From positions 1 through 58,419 of the forward strand of contig CAZTMB010000005.1 of NCBI GenBank assembly GCA_964614695.1: 58,419 nucleotides of DNA, read 5' to 3'. A program made the position numbers and the translations under genes. Below, in pieces: positions 44,983-53,793 of this stretch. Every line of letters starts with the position of its first letter. Position 1 is the first letter of the stretch. The stretch comes from VGXO01 sp964614695. GTDB lineage: Bacteria; Planctomycetota; Phycisphaerae; Phycisphaerales; SM1A02. Below the pieces are notes generated by a model. That model did not search any database. It saw only the letters and a program-made list of their open reading frames with translations, and was not told the origin of the DNA.

Positions 44983-45015
44983 ACGCCCCGAGCTTCCGCT
45001 CGGGGCGTGTCGTTT
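44983..45015 (+). terminator. Terminator after tRNA-Ile
   Basis: A perfect 11-bp stem (44983-44993 with 44998-45008), a TTCC loop and the tail gtcgttt. Downstream, 45016-45144 holds two copies of a GGCAG-TTGGAA pattern but no gene. Confidence 0.8.
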
Positions 45016-45144
45016 GGCAGTTTGGAACATCGGAAGGTGGGCAGGTTGGAAGGCGGCCTCGGCGATGCTGCCGCCGCGCGGATCGATCGGCCTCGTTGCC
45101 GGCGAGGGCGCTGACGCGATCACGTCGTTTCTGGCGCGAAGCTC

Positions 45145-45150
45145 TACACT
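45145..45150 (+). promoter_or_regulatory. Predicted -10 box of the first paralog gene
   Basis: TACACT ends 8 nt before the GTG at 45159, with no Shine-Dalgarno. This suggests a leaderless mRNA. Confidence 0.4.
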
Positions 45151-45158
45151 GCGGTCAC

Positions 45159-46394
45159 GTGAAGCCATCTCCCCGCGAGGGCCTGCCGCAGCACTTGGGG
45201 GATCTCGCGGCACGCGCCCGATCACTCTCGGAAGCCCTCGCTGCCGCCATGGCCTCGGTCGTTCGCGATCCCACCGCCGTGCGGGCCTGCGGGCGGGTGC
45301 TCGGGGTCGACAAGAACCTCGCATGGCGACTCGTCCGACTGGCGGAAGCGTCCGACCTCGCGGGCGTGCTGACGAGCCGTCCCGGCTCGCGGGGCTGGGG
45401 GCTGGCGGTCGCGGCCCTTCGCGGGGCCGGATGCGACGCGCGGCTGGTCGAGGAACTCGAGATCGCGCGAGCGGCGTTCGAGCGAGAGATTCGCGACCGC
45501 CGCCTCGATGAACGGACCCTCCGCTTCCTCGCGTTCGGTGGGCTCGAGACCGACCAGGGTCGCGAGGAGATCCTGAAGATCCGCCGAGACGGGACCGAAC
45601 TTGCCGCGAGCCGCTTCGGCACGCGGGCCGACGCGCTCGCGACGGCGTACCTCGTCACGCCCTCCGGAGAAGGCGACCTGCTCGATCTCACCGCGGTGAC
45701 CATGCTCTTCGGGCTTCGGCGGGTCAGACCCGGTCCGAATCTCGAGGTCCATCGCGGCACGAACTCGGGATCGGACTGGAGGCCGGACCGGATCCGCTCC
45801 TCGATCGAGGCGCATCGCGGCATCGGATCGCTTGTGCCGTCGCTCTCCTCGCCCGGGGCGGTCGAGGAGCTGCTCGTCGCGGCGAACCCGGCGCTCAACG
45901 TGGTGCACTTCCGCGGCGCCGGCGATTCCGCGACGCAAGGCATCGACGCCGTCTTCGTCGAGTCGCTGCCGAAGGCCGCCTACGCCGATGCCCGCCATCC
46001 CGGCGAACGGGGCGCGTTCGGTGCGCCGGTGCTGGTGCCGACGACGTGGTTCATCCTCGAGGTGCTCGTCGAACGTTCGGTGCGTTGGGGCGCGATCGCC
46101 GAAGGCTCGATGTACTCGCAGATCGCTGGCCCGTTCAATCGACTTCAGTACTTCGAACAGCAGCGACTGCCCATGGTCGAGTTGCCGGAGAGCGGCATCG
46201 ATGCCGATCTCCCCGACGAGCTGGGCGACTTGCGAGAAGCCCATCGCGCTGCGCTCGAGCATGCGTCGGCTGGCTGCGATCGGAGTCTCGCCGACTTCAC
46301 GCTGCATCGCCTGGTGGTGTCGCATCCGCCGCTGTCGACGAACATCCGCCTGCGATGGCGTCTTCCGGACCGCCCTGTTGGAGAGGATCGATGA
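45159..46394 (+). CDS. Unknown protein, paralog A, HTH-like N-terminus
   Basis: A 411-residue soluble protein from GTG; no family recognised. It has no signal peptide or transmembrane helix. Residues about 30-65 look like a helix-turn-helix (DPTAVRACGRVLGVDKNLAWRLVRLAE). A long helical region and a beta-rich C-terminal half follow, with FGLRRVRPGPN, LVPTTWFILEVLVER and SMYSQIAG. All of these are shared with the next gene, so the two form one family. The upstream ATG at 45096 is rejected because it adds a non-shared segment. The TGA overlaps the next start (ATGA, 46391-46394). Possibly a DNA-binding regulator or an effector-binding sensor. Confidence 0.75.
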   Translation: MKPSPREGLPQHLGDLAARARSLSEALAAAMASVVRDPTAVRACGRVLGVDKNLAWRLVRLAEASDLAGVLTSRPGSRGWGLAVAALRGAGCDARLVEELEIARAAFEREIRDRRLDERTLRFLAFGGLETDQGREEILKIRRDGTELAASRFGTRADALATAYLVTPSGEGDLLDLTAVTMLFGLRRVRPGPNLEVHRGTNSGSDWRPDRIRSSIEAHRGIGSLVPSLSSPGAVEELLVAANPALNVVHFRGAGDSATQGIDAVFVESLPKAAYADARHPGERGAFGAPVLVPTTWFILEVLVERSVRWGAIAEGSMYSQIAGPFNRLQYFEQQRLPMVELPESGIDADLPDELGDLREAHRAALEHASAGCDRSLADFTLHRLVVSHPPLSTNIRLRWRLPDRPVGEDR

Positions 46395-47605
46395 GCGAGT
46401 CCCGCGTCGTCGAACGTCGGGAGGACCTCGACTCCCTGCGGAGCCTTCTCGAGGAGGTTGCCGAGGCGTGCCAGCGCGTGCTCGCCGAATCGGTGTCCGA
46501 CCCGACCGCGACCCGCGAGGTGGCCCGCAGCCTCGGCCTGAGCACCACGAACGCCTGGCGACTCGTCCGCTTCGCGAACGATGGACCGACGGCGAAGGTC
46601 CTTCGGTCGATGCCGGGCCCGCGGGCGTGGGAGACGGTCCTCTCGGCCTTGGATCGCACCAGCGCGGCGCCGAACGCCGTCGCGCCCTTGCGCAGCGCCG
46701 TTGCGAAGCTCCATGAGGAGCTCGATCGGCGCGGCCTCTCCCGATCCGACCTTCCCCGCTTCGCGCTGTCCGGGACCGAAGCGGCGAGGCAGGCCGTCGA
46801 CGCGATCGATCGAAGCCGGGAGATGCGAACCAACACCCTGCTCTGGGGAGCCTCCGCGAGCGCGATGGCGACGAGCTACCTGGTGCGGATCGATGTCGAG
46901 ACCGGTCGGCCTCTGGTACTTGGCGTTTCGACGTTCGCCGGTCTGCGCCGCATCCGGCCAGGACCGGAGTGGTGGCTTCCGTCGCCGGATCGCGTGCTGT
47001 TCGCCGACCGACGCGCCGTGCCGATCGCTCCGGATCCGCGTGCCGACCTTGAGATCCCGCGGCTGCTCTCCGATCACGCTCGCAGCGAGCTCGGCGTCTC
47101 GCCCGAAGGGCACATCGCCTTCCGCGGCGAGCACGCGAAGGCGGCGGGCGCGGTCGACCTGGCGGTTTCCGCCGGCGGGCTCGTCGAGGCGGACGACCAA
47201 GGGCGGCTGCTCGAGCGTCTCGCGATCTTCGCCTCGCCCATCTGGATTCCGACCACCGAGTTCATGCTCGAGGTGCTGTTCGAACGCGGAGCGGATCCGG
47301 CGCGAGCACCGCAGGCGTCGATCTACGCCCAGGTCGGGTCGAATTCGGTGGCCGACGTCGATCGGCACCACTTCCTCATGCCCGGATCCGGTTCGTCGGA
47401 GGGATTGACCAAGGACGAGCGGTGCGAGGATCTCGCGCCGCCGTTCGACGACCATTCGAAGGCCGGTCGAGCCCTGCACGCCGCCGCGATCGGCCGCGCG
47501 ATCGAGTCGATGGGACTCGAGCCGGGCGACTTCGTGCGGCACCGTCTCGTCGTGCCGAATCCGGTGCTCTGCACGATGGTGGAGCTGGGCTGGCCGACGG
47601 ATTGA
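46391..47605 (+). CDS. Unknown protein, paralog B, HTH-like N-terminus
   Basis: A 404-residue soluble protein, homologous to paralog A along its whole length. Shared blocks in order: DPTATREVARSLGLSTTNAWRLVRFA (HTH-like), PGPRAWETVLSAL, ELDRRGLSRSDLPRFALSG, FAGLRRIRPGPE, IWIPTTEFMLEVLFER, ASIYAQVGS and a C-terminal DFVRHRLVVPNPVLCT. The gene is translationally coupled to paralog A. Identity looks low, so this is an old duplication kept in tandem, perhaps as a heterodimer. No known domain was recognised. A spacer with 11-bp repeats follows. Confidence 0.75.
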   Translation: MSESRVVERREDLDSLRSLLEEVAEACQRVLAESVSDPTATREVARSLGLSTTNAWRLVRFANDGPTAKVLRSMPGPRAWETVLSALDRTSAAPNAVAPLRSAVAKLHEELDRRGLSRSDLPRFALSGTEAARQAVDAIDRSREMRTNTLLWGASASAMATSYLVRIDVETGRPLVLGVSTFAGLRRIRPGPEWWLPSPDRVLFADRRAVPIAPDPRADLEIPRLLSDHARSELGVSPEGHIAFRGEHAKAAGAVDLAVSAGGLVEADDQGRLLERLAIFASPIWIPTTEFMLEVLFERGADPARAPQASIYAQVGSNSVADVDRHHFLMPGSGSSEGLTKDERCEDLAPPFDDHSKAGRALHAAAIGRAIESMGLEPGDFVRHRLVVPNPVLCTMVELGWPTD

Positions 47606-48154
47606 TCCCGCCTCGATCCCGCCTCGATCCGCGAGCGCGCGAGACCCTTGCGAGGGCTTGACTCGGCGGCGACCNNNNNNNNNNNNNNNNNNNNNNNNNN
47701 NNNNNNNNNNNNNNNNNNNNNNNNNNNNNNNNNNNNNNNNNNNNNNNNNNNNNNNNNNNNNNNNNNNNNNNNNNCGCCTCGATCCGCGAGCGCGCGAGAC
47801 CCTTGCGAGGGCTTGACTCGGCGGCGACCGCATCCGGGGGGAGGCGGAGCACGATCCTCGCGCGGTCGCGCCTCCGCGCGGGCGTCCGGCAGGGATCCAA
47901 GGCGTGGTGCGTGGCCGAGGGCTCTGCGGACCCGCAGCTCCGGAGCCCCGTTTGGCCTGCCGACGGCAGCACCGCACGCGCGCTCGAACCGCATCGCGAT
48001 GCCCGAAACAGGGTGTTCCCCGAGACGCGCCTTGGTTGTGCGTGCACGAGGAGGGTGTCCAATTGGAATCTTCTTCGGGATCCGCGTCGTGCCGCCCGGT
48101 CTCACGATCGTGGGCGAGGCGGATCACCGCTCACCACACTCGGGAAGGACCCCC
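47606..48154. other. 549-bp intergenic region with gap and 11-bp tandem repeats
   Basis: Ns occupy 47675-47774. The 55 bases on either side (47620-47674 and 47775-47829) are identical, so overlapping contig ends are again likely. Near 47605-47632 the unit TCCCGCCTCGA is tandemly repeated. The region also holds the surface-gene motif at 48014-48026. No coding sequence is supported here. Confidence 0.85.
48014..48026 (+). promoter_or_regulatory. Surface-gene upstream motif, copy 1
   Basis: TGTTCCCCGAGAC, 128 nt before the start of the first Cys-rich dockerin gene. Its flanks differ from those of the other copies. Confidence 0.6.
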
Positions 48155-50041
48155 ATGCACAGGACGTCAGGACTTCGACTGGCCACCGTGGCCGCTGCAG
48201 GAATCGCGGCCAGCTCGGCGACGGCCGACTTCACCGTCGATCTCGGATCGGGCAACCTCTCCGGAGGCCAGACGCGATACGTCGAGATCGAGGTGACCGA
48301 GGAGATGATTCCGCCGGGGTTCGTGATGGTCGGCTTCGAGTTCTCGATGGACTACGTCGCCGGGCCCGGCGTCGAGTGGTCTTCGGACATGGGGCTGTGG
48401 ATCGACGATGCCGACGGCCGCCCGAGCGTGCAGATCGGCGGCTACAACATCACCTTCGCCGACATTCAGGGAGCCGACTGGTCGTTCTACGGACTGCCGT
48501 TCTCCGGCCCGTACTCCGACTCGCAGCCGCTGCTGCACTCCGGCAACGGTCTCTGGCGGTTCTCGATCGGCAATGGATGGACCGGCGCCGCGGCGGTCGG
48601 CTACAACAACGTGACGCTCACGGTGATCGTGGGCGAAGCGGGGGCGTGCGGCACTTCGACGGAGAGTTGCGATCAGCCGCACAAGGATCCCGGCTGCAGC
48701 GACGCGGTCTGCTGTGCTGCGGTCTGCGAGTTCGATCCGGTCTGCTGCGAGGTCGCGTGGGATGGATTCTGCGCCGCCTACGCCATCGACCTCTGCGGCA
48801 TCTACCAGTACGAGTGCCCGAGCGGCGGTCCGGCCAACAACTGTCCGACCAACGCCACGCCGATCTCCGACGGCGACGTCCTGCCCTTCGACACGACCAA
48901 CGCGGACCCGGTGGCGCCCTTCTCCGACTGCCAGACCGAAGCGACGCTCGGGCCGGACGTGTGGTTCCAGTACTGCGCTCCGAAGGACGGCGCGGTCACC
49001 TTCAGCGGCTGCGGGCAGACCGACTACGACCAGAAGATGCGGGCCTACAACATCGGCGACGGCGTCTTCGATCCGAACCTGCTGCCGGCGATGGAGATCG
49101 CCTGCGACGACGACGGATGCACCGGCACGCCGGCATCGGCTTCGAAGATCACGACTCAGGTGATCGCGGGCAACTGCTACCTCTTCGCCGTGGGCGGATT
49201 CGCCGGGGCCGTCGGTTCGGGCACCGTCTCGCTCGAGTACATCCCGGCCTACAGCTGCGGCGATCCGGCCGCCGGCTCCTGCTGCGACCCGGATCCGCTC
49301 GGTCTCGGCTTCTGCGACGACGCGGAGTGCTGCGCGACGGTCTGCAACATCGATCCGACCTGCTGCGAGCTGTCGTGGGACGTTCCGTGTGCGAACCTCG
49401 CCTACCAGAACTGCACGAAGCTCTGCGGCGCGCAGGACAACGACGACTGCTCCGGCGCCGTCGAGGTGTTCGGGGGAACCAACTCGGTCGCGACCTACAA
49501 CGCCACCACCGGTGCCATCCAGCCGCCCGCGGACGGTTGCACCTTCTACGGCCAGTCCACGATCTTCAACGACACCTGGTACGTGTACGAGTCGAACTGC
49601 GATGGCTTCCTGACCATCGCCTTCTGCGCGGAGGAGGGCGGCACCGCCAACTGGGACACGAAGATGGCGGTGTGGGCCGGCACCGACTGCGGCGATCTGG
49701 TCATCGCGGGCTGCAACGACGACGCATGCGATCCGCTCCTGAGCCAGGTGAACCTGAAGGCGGTGTGCGGGGTGACCTACTGGATCCAGATCGGCGGCTA
49801 CAACGGAAACCAGTACGGCTCGGGAACCTTGGCCATCAACTGCGGCGGTCAGTCCTGCGGCGAACCGCCGATCCCGGGTGATCTGAACGGGGACGGTCTG
49901 GTGAACGGCGCCGACCTCGCGATCATGCTCGGCTGCTGGGGGCCGGTCACGAGCCCGTCGTGCGATGCGGCGGACATCGACGATGACGGGGTTGTCACCG
50001 GCGCCGATCTCGCCACGCTGCTCGGCAACTGGTCGAGCTGA
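48155..50041 (+). CDS. Secreted Cys-rich protein with dockerin pair, paralog 1
   Basis: A 628-residue exported protein. A signal peptide covers residues 1-24. A beta-rich N-terminal domain (25-160) carries DFTVDLGSGNLSGGQTRYVE and LWRFSIGNGW. An eight-cysteine module (181-214) has spacing C-x4-CC-x2-VC-x2-DP-x-CC-x3-WD-x2-CA-x2-A-x3-C. A PPC-like beta domain (about 230-365) is followed by a second eight-cysteine module (387-420) and a second PPC-like domain (about 431-565). Two EF-hand-like dockerin repeats (575-626) have DLNGDGLVNGADLAIML and DIDDDGVVTGADLATLL. It is probably surface-attached or secreted, of unknown role. GGAAGGA precedes the start. Confidence 0.9.
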   Translation: MHRTSGLRLATVAAAGIAASSATADFTVDLGSGNLSGGQTRYVEIEVTEEMIPPGFVMVGFEFSMDYVAGPGVEWSSDMGLWIDDADGRPSVQIGGYNITFADIQGADWSFYGLPFSGPYSDSQPLLHSGNGLWRFSIGNGWTGAAAVGYNNVTLTVIVGEAGACGTSTESCDQPHKDPGCSDAVCCAAVCEFDPVCCEVAWDGFCAAYAIDLCGIYQYECPSGGPANNCPTNATPISDGDVLPFDTTNADPVAPFSDCQTEATLGPDVWFQYCAPKDGAVTFSGCGQTDYDQKMRAYNIGDGVFDPNLLPAMEIACDDDGCTGTPASASKITTQVIAGNCYLFAVGGFAGAVGSGTVSLEYIPAYSCGDPAAGSCCDPDPLGLGFCDDAECCATVCNIDPTCCELSWDVPCANLAYQNCTKLCGAQDNDDCSGAVEVFGGTNSVATYNATTGAIQPPADGCTFYGQSTIFNDTWYVYESNCDGFLTIAFCAEEGGTANWDTKMAVWAGTDCGDLVIAGCNDDACDPLLSQVNLKAVCGVTYWIQIGGYNGNQYGSGTLAINCGGQSCGEPPIPGDLNGDGLVNGADLAIMLGCWGPVTSPSCDAADIDDDGVVTGADLATLLGNWSS

Positions 50042-50081
50042 CCCGCTGAAACGCAAGTCGTTCGACGAACCTGTTCCGACC

Positions 50082-50111
50082 CCCCTCGGCCTGCGGGCCG
50101 AGGGGTTTTTT
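50082..50111 (+). terminator. Strong intrinsic terminator after paralog 1
   Basis: A perfect 10-bp GC-rich stem (50082-50091 with 50096-50105), a TGCG loop and six Ts. It is the clearest terminator in the window. Confidence 0.92.
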
Positions 50112-50265
50112 GTCCGCCGCGGCCGGGTCGGAAGGGCGAAACGGCGTGTCGCGGATCACCGGTCGAGCGAGGCTGACGGGGCATCGCCTGCTCGCCCGGC
50201 GTCCGAGCGGGCCTCCCCGGGGCGATCGACATGCCCCGAAGGCATCGGCGGGTCTCGTAAAACGC

Positions 50266-50278
50266 TGTTCCCCGAGAC
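50266..50278 (+). promoter_or_regulatory. Surface-gene upstream motif, copy 2
   Basis: TGTTCCCCGAGAC, 143 nt before the PEP-CTERM gene. An inverted GTCTCG lies about 15 nt upstream, so this copy could form a hairpin. The rest of 50112-50421 shows no gene. Confidence 0.6.
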
Positions 50279-50421
50279 GGTACCCGCCCTCCGATCGATT
50301 GCTCCGGTCGGATTGGGTGGCACACTCCGGGGAATCCAAAAAAGTCGTCTTCTCGGCGTTCGGGCAGACGCGTCCGCGCCTCGCGACGAGCGAGGCATCG
50401 AGATCTTCAAGAGGAGTGAGA

Positions 50422-51057
50422 ATGAGACTTCGCAATCGCCTTGGAGTGCATCTTGCGGCCTGCGCCGCCGTCGCGGCTGGCGCTGCCGGTACGGCGTCCG
50501 CCGACATCGTCTGGTCGGGAATCGTCGACCTCAACATCCCGTCGACCTTCAATGGGATCTACATCAACTTCGTCACGGGTCAGTACGAGAACTCGGGCGG
50601 TTCGGGCAGCGCCGTTCCGGGCTGGGACGTGAACCTGTGGTCCCCCTCGAACCTGGCGTTCTACGGCGGCTCGGCGGCCGGCGCGGTCGGCGGCTTCGTG
50701 TATGTCGGCAACGCGGATGGCGTCAGCAACCTCGCCTTCGGCACCGAGATCGGCGCCGGCTCGAACTATCAGGGCAGCGTGGCCGCGACCACGGGCGCGA
50801 ATGCGTTCAACCTGAGCAGCTCTGAGAACATCGTCGGCTTCCGCTTCTTCAACGAGGCGGGCGGCACCATCCACTACGGCTGGCTCCGCGTCGAGCTGCT
50901 CGACACCCTCGGCGCGCAGCCGCGGGCGGTGGTCGAGTACGCGTTCGAGAGCACCGCGGGCGCTTCGATCACCGCGGGCGCCATCCCGGCTCCCGGAGCG
51001 ATCGCCCTGATCGGCCTCGCGGGCCTCGCCGGCTCGCGACGCCGTCGGCTCGGCTGA
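50422..51057 (+). CDS. PEP-CTERM protein
   Basis: A 211-residue exported protein. A signal peptide covers residues 1-28 (ends TASADIV). A glycine- and serine-rich beta domain follows (about 30-185). The C-terminal sorting signal is IPAPGAIALIGLAGLAG followed by RRRR, i.e. a PEP-CTERM tail with PAPG in place of PEP. Such tails are cleaved by an exosortase, which is not in this window. The start has AAGAGGAG at the ideal distance. It lies between two dockerin paralogs. Role unknown; probably cell-surface or matrix. Confidence 0.88.
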   Translation: MRLRNRLGVHLAACAAVAAGAAGTASADIVWSGIVDLNIPSTFNGIYINFVTGQYENSGGSGSAVPGWDVNLWSPSNLAFYGGSAAGAVGGFVYVGNADGVSNLAFGTEIGAGSNYQGSVAATTGANAFNLSSSENIVGFRFFNEAGGTIHYGWLRVELLDTLGAQPRAVVEYAFESTAGASITAGAIPAPGAIALIGLAGLAGSRRRRLG

Positions 51058-51090
51058 GTCCACCCGACTCGCTGAACACCCAGAGTTGTG

Positions 51091-51123
51091 CACCGCCCCG
51101 CGACCACGAGACGCGGGGCGGTG
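51091..51123 (+). terminator. Hairpin after the PEP-CTERM gene
   Basis: A perfect 12-bp stem (51091-51102 with 51112-51123) and a nine-base loop. No T-tract follows, so termination may need Rho or the structure may protect the mRNA end. Confidence 0.55.
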
Positions 51124-51351
51124 TCGCATGGTGTGACCAGGGTCGTCGGTGATTGCGGCCGACCGTGTCGCCGCGCTTCGACCAGGCGAGATCGATGCGT
51201 GATCTCGGTGTCGGCAGCGCCCTCGCGACGCTCCCGCGCTGGAGCTTCGCGCGTTGGCGCTCGCAAGGCCGGCGGCAGCGCTTCCGTCGCAGGCGGATCA
51301 AGTTCAACAAGGGAGCGCACGACCACCGAGATCGTCGCGTCAGTCGCCGGC

Positions 51352-51364
51352 TGTTCCCCGAGAC
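51352..51364 (+). promoter_or_regulatory. Surface-gene upstream motif, copy 3
   Basis: TGTTCCCCGAGAC, 117 nt before paralog 2. The flanks are nearly the same as in copy 4 because the whole upstream region was duplicated. 51124-51481 holds no gene. Confidence 0.65.
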
Positions 51365-51481
51365 GCAATCCGGAGATCCAAGTCGCGAGGGCGTTGCCAA
51401 GGCGCAATTCGCGGCGAACCTCTGACGGGTCGCGATCGTCCGCGGCAGGTCTTCAACTTCCTCCCTCCAAGGAACACCGGA

Positions 51482-53365
51482 ATGCACAGGCTTCGTCCCC
51501 TCGGTTGGGCTGGCGTCTTCGTGGCAATGATCGGCGGTTCGGCCAGCGCCGACTTCGTGGTCGATCTCGGATCCGGCGCGTTGGCTGGCGGGGAGACCCG
51601 CTTCGTGGATGTCGTCGTCGACGAGTCCATGATCCCGCTCGGCTACGAGATGGTCGGCTTCGAGATCTCGATGGACTTCGTCTTCAACGGCACGCCCTCG
51701 TGGGCTTCCGACAGCGCGTTCTGGATCGACGATGCCGGCGGCAATCCCAGCCTCCAGTTCGGCGGCTACAACGTGCTGTTCGCGGAGCTCCAGGGACCTT
51801 CCTGGCCTTGGGGCGTGTCGGGGGCCACGGGGACCTACACCGCTGAGTTCAACCACATTCGCAACGGCTACGGGACCTGGCGCTTCTCGATCGGCAACGG
51901 TTGGAACGACTCCATTCCCGCGCAATACAACAACGTCACGGTGAACATCATCCTCGGGCCCGCGGGAGTCTGCGGCCTCGCGACGACTCCGTGCGACGTG
52001 GTGGCCAAGTCGCCGGGCTGCAAGGACCTGAACTGCTGCAACAACGTGTGCCAGGTGGATCCCTTGTGCTGCGACGTCGCATGGGACCAGTTCTGCGCCG
52101 ACGCCGCGATCAAGATCTGCAACATCTACCAGTACGAGTGCCCGTCGGGCGGACCGGTGAACAACTGCCCAACGACCGCGACGACGATCGTGCCGGGGCA
52201 GTCGATCCCCTTCGACACCACGAACGCCGACCCGGTCGGCCCGACATCGGACTGCGAGTCGGACCCGTCGCTTGGTCCCGATGTCTGGTTTCAGTTCTGC
52301 GCTCCGGCCAACGGGACCGCCATCTTCAGCAGCTGCGACCAGGCGGACTACGACCAGAAGATGCGAGCGTACAACGTGGGCGACGGGACCTACGACCCCA
52401 ACGACCTGCCGCTCTTCGAGATCGGCTGCGCCGACGACAGCTGCTCGGTGCTGGCTGGACCGTCGAGAATGCTCATCTCGGTCGACGCGGGGACGTGCTA
52501 CCTCTTCGGGGTCGGCGGCTACGAGCAGGAGACCGGGACGGGCATCGTCTCGCTCGAGTTCGTGCCCGCACTGTCCTGCGGAGACCCCGGGGCCGGGAGT
52601 TGCTGCGAACCGCGCGTGAATCTGCTTGCCCACTGCGACGATGGCGAGTGCTGCGAGGCGGTCTGCGCCGTGGATCCTTCCTGCTGCGACACCACCTGGG
52701 ATAGCGCCTGCGCGACGGCGGCGTATCAGATCTGCCCGAAGGCATGCCCGGAGCCCGGAAACGACGAGTGCGAAGGCGCGTTGCCGATGTTCGACGGCGC
52801 CAACCCGTTCAGCACCTTCAACGCGACCACCGGCACGCTGTTCCCCCCGGCGGAGTACTGCCCCACGTTCCCGAACAGTCTCAAGAAGGACCGCTGGTAC
52901 GTGTACTCGGCGACCTGCGACGGCGTCGTCACCGTATCGACGTGCCCTGAAGACGGCGGTTTCGCCAACTACGACTCCATGATGGCGGTCTGGGCCGGCG
53001 ACGACTGCGGCTCCATGACCCTCGTCGGTTGCAACGACGACATCTGCTACCTCTTCAGCCGAGTCCAGTTCGAAGCCGTGTGCGGCGAGACCTACTTCAT
53101 CCAGATCGGGGTCTACTCGAACGGCGCGGGCACGTACGGTATCGGCGAGCTGGCGATCTCCTGTGATGGCGGCAAGCCCTGCGAGACCCCGGGCAACCCG
53201 GCGGACCTCGATGGCGACGGCATCGTCGGCGGCGCCGATCTGGCGATCCTGCTCAGCGCCTGGGGCGATTGCGGCAACTGTGCGGCTTGCGTCGCCGACC
53301 TCACCGGCGACTGCACGGTCGGCGGAGCGGACCTCTCCGTGCTGCTGAGCGCCTGGGGCACCTGA
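51482..53365 (+). CDS. Secreted Cys-rich protein with dockerin pair, paralog 2
   Basis: A 627-residue exported protein with the same domain order as paralog 1: signal peptide (1-23), beta-rich domain with DFVVDLGSGALAGGETRFVD, eight-cysteine module, PPC-like domain, second eight-cysteine module, second PPC-like domain, dockerin pair (DLDGDGIVGGADLAILLSAWG and DLTGDCTVGGADLSVLLSAWG). Every cysteine of both modules keeps the same spacing as in paralog 1. Bases 52181-52404 are identical to 54499-54722 of paralog 3. Terminator at 53414. Function unknown. Confidence 0.9.
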   Translation: MHRLRPLGWAGVFVAMIGGSASADFVVDLGSGALAGGETRFVDVVVDESMIPLGYEMVGFEISMDFVFNGTPSWASDSAFWIDDAGGNPSLQFGGYNVLFAELQGPSWPWGVSGATGTYTAEFNHIRNGYGTWRFSIGNGWNDSIPAQYNNVTVNIILGPAGVCGLATTPCDVVAKSPGCKDLNCCNNVCQVDPLCCDVAWDQFCADAAIKICNIYQYECPSGGPVNNCPTTATTIVPGQSIPFDTTNADPVGPTSDCESDPSLGPDVWFQFCAPANGTAIFSSCDQADYDQKMRAYNVGDGTYDPNDLPLFEIGCADDSCSVLAGPSRMLISVDAGTCYLFGVGGYEQETGTGIVSLEFVPALSCGDPGAGSCCEPRVNLLAHCDDGECCEAVCAVDPSCCDTTWDSACATAAYQICPKACPEPGNDECEGALPMFDGANPFSTFNATTGTLFPPAEYCPTFPNSLKKDRWYVYSATCDGVVTVSTCPEDGGFANYDSMMAVWAGDDCGSMTLVGCNDDICYLFSRVQFEAVCGETYFIQIGVYSNGAGTYGIGELAISCDGGKPCETPGNPADLDGDGIVGGADLAILLSAWGDCGNCAACVADLTGDCTVGGADLSVLLSAWGT

Positions 53366-53413
53366 CGGGCCTCGGCCCGCGACCGCAGTCGACCTGACCT
53401 TGGCGTCTCCTTG

Positions 53414-53457
53414 CCCCCTCGGTTCTGTTCATCAGGCCGGGGGGGATTTTCTCTTTT
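53414..53457 (+). terminator. Terminator after paralog 2
   Basis: A 9-bp stem (53414-53422 with 53437-53445, one G-T pair), a 14-base loop, then ATTTTCTCTTTT. The same arrangement follows paralog 3. Confidence 0.75.
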
Positions 53458-53665
53458 ACGGTCGGTGATCGCGGCCGAACGCGTCGCGTCGCATCAACCA
53501 GGCGAGATCGGCGTGGTCTCGGCGTCGGTAGTGCCATTGCGACGCTCCCACATCGGGGCTGCGCTGGTTGGCGACCGCCAGGCCGGCGGCAGCGCTTCCG
53601 TCGCAGGCGGATCGAGTTCACCGAGGGAGAGCACGACCACCGAGATCGTCGCGCCAGTCGCCAGC

Positions 53666-53678
53666 TGTTCCCCGAGAC
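53666..53678 (+). promoter_or_regulatory. Surface-gene upstream motif, copy 4
   Basis: TGTTCCCCGAGAC, 115 nt before paralog 3. 53458-53793 is a diverged duplicate of 51137-51481 and holds no gene. Confidence 0.65.
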
Positions 53679-53793
53679 GCAATCTGGAGATCCAAGTCGG
53701 GAGTGCGTTGCCAATCGGCAATCCGCGACGAACCTCTCAGGTGCCGCGATCGTCCGCGGCAGGTCTCCAACCCCTCCCTGAAGGACTTTCGGA

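Noticed and set aside
47606..48154. A CRISPR-like or satellite array from the repeated blocks.
   Set aside because: The repeats are short 11-bp tandem units and a duplicated contig end, with no spacers.
50300..50340. A possible sigma-54 promoter (TGGCAC near 50314) upstream of the PEP-CTERM gene.
   Set aside because: The -12 TTGC element is not found at the right distance.
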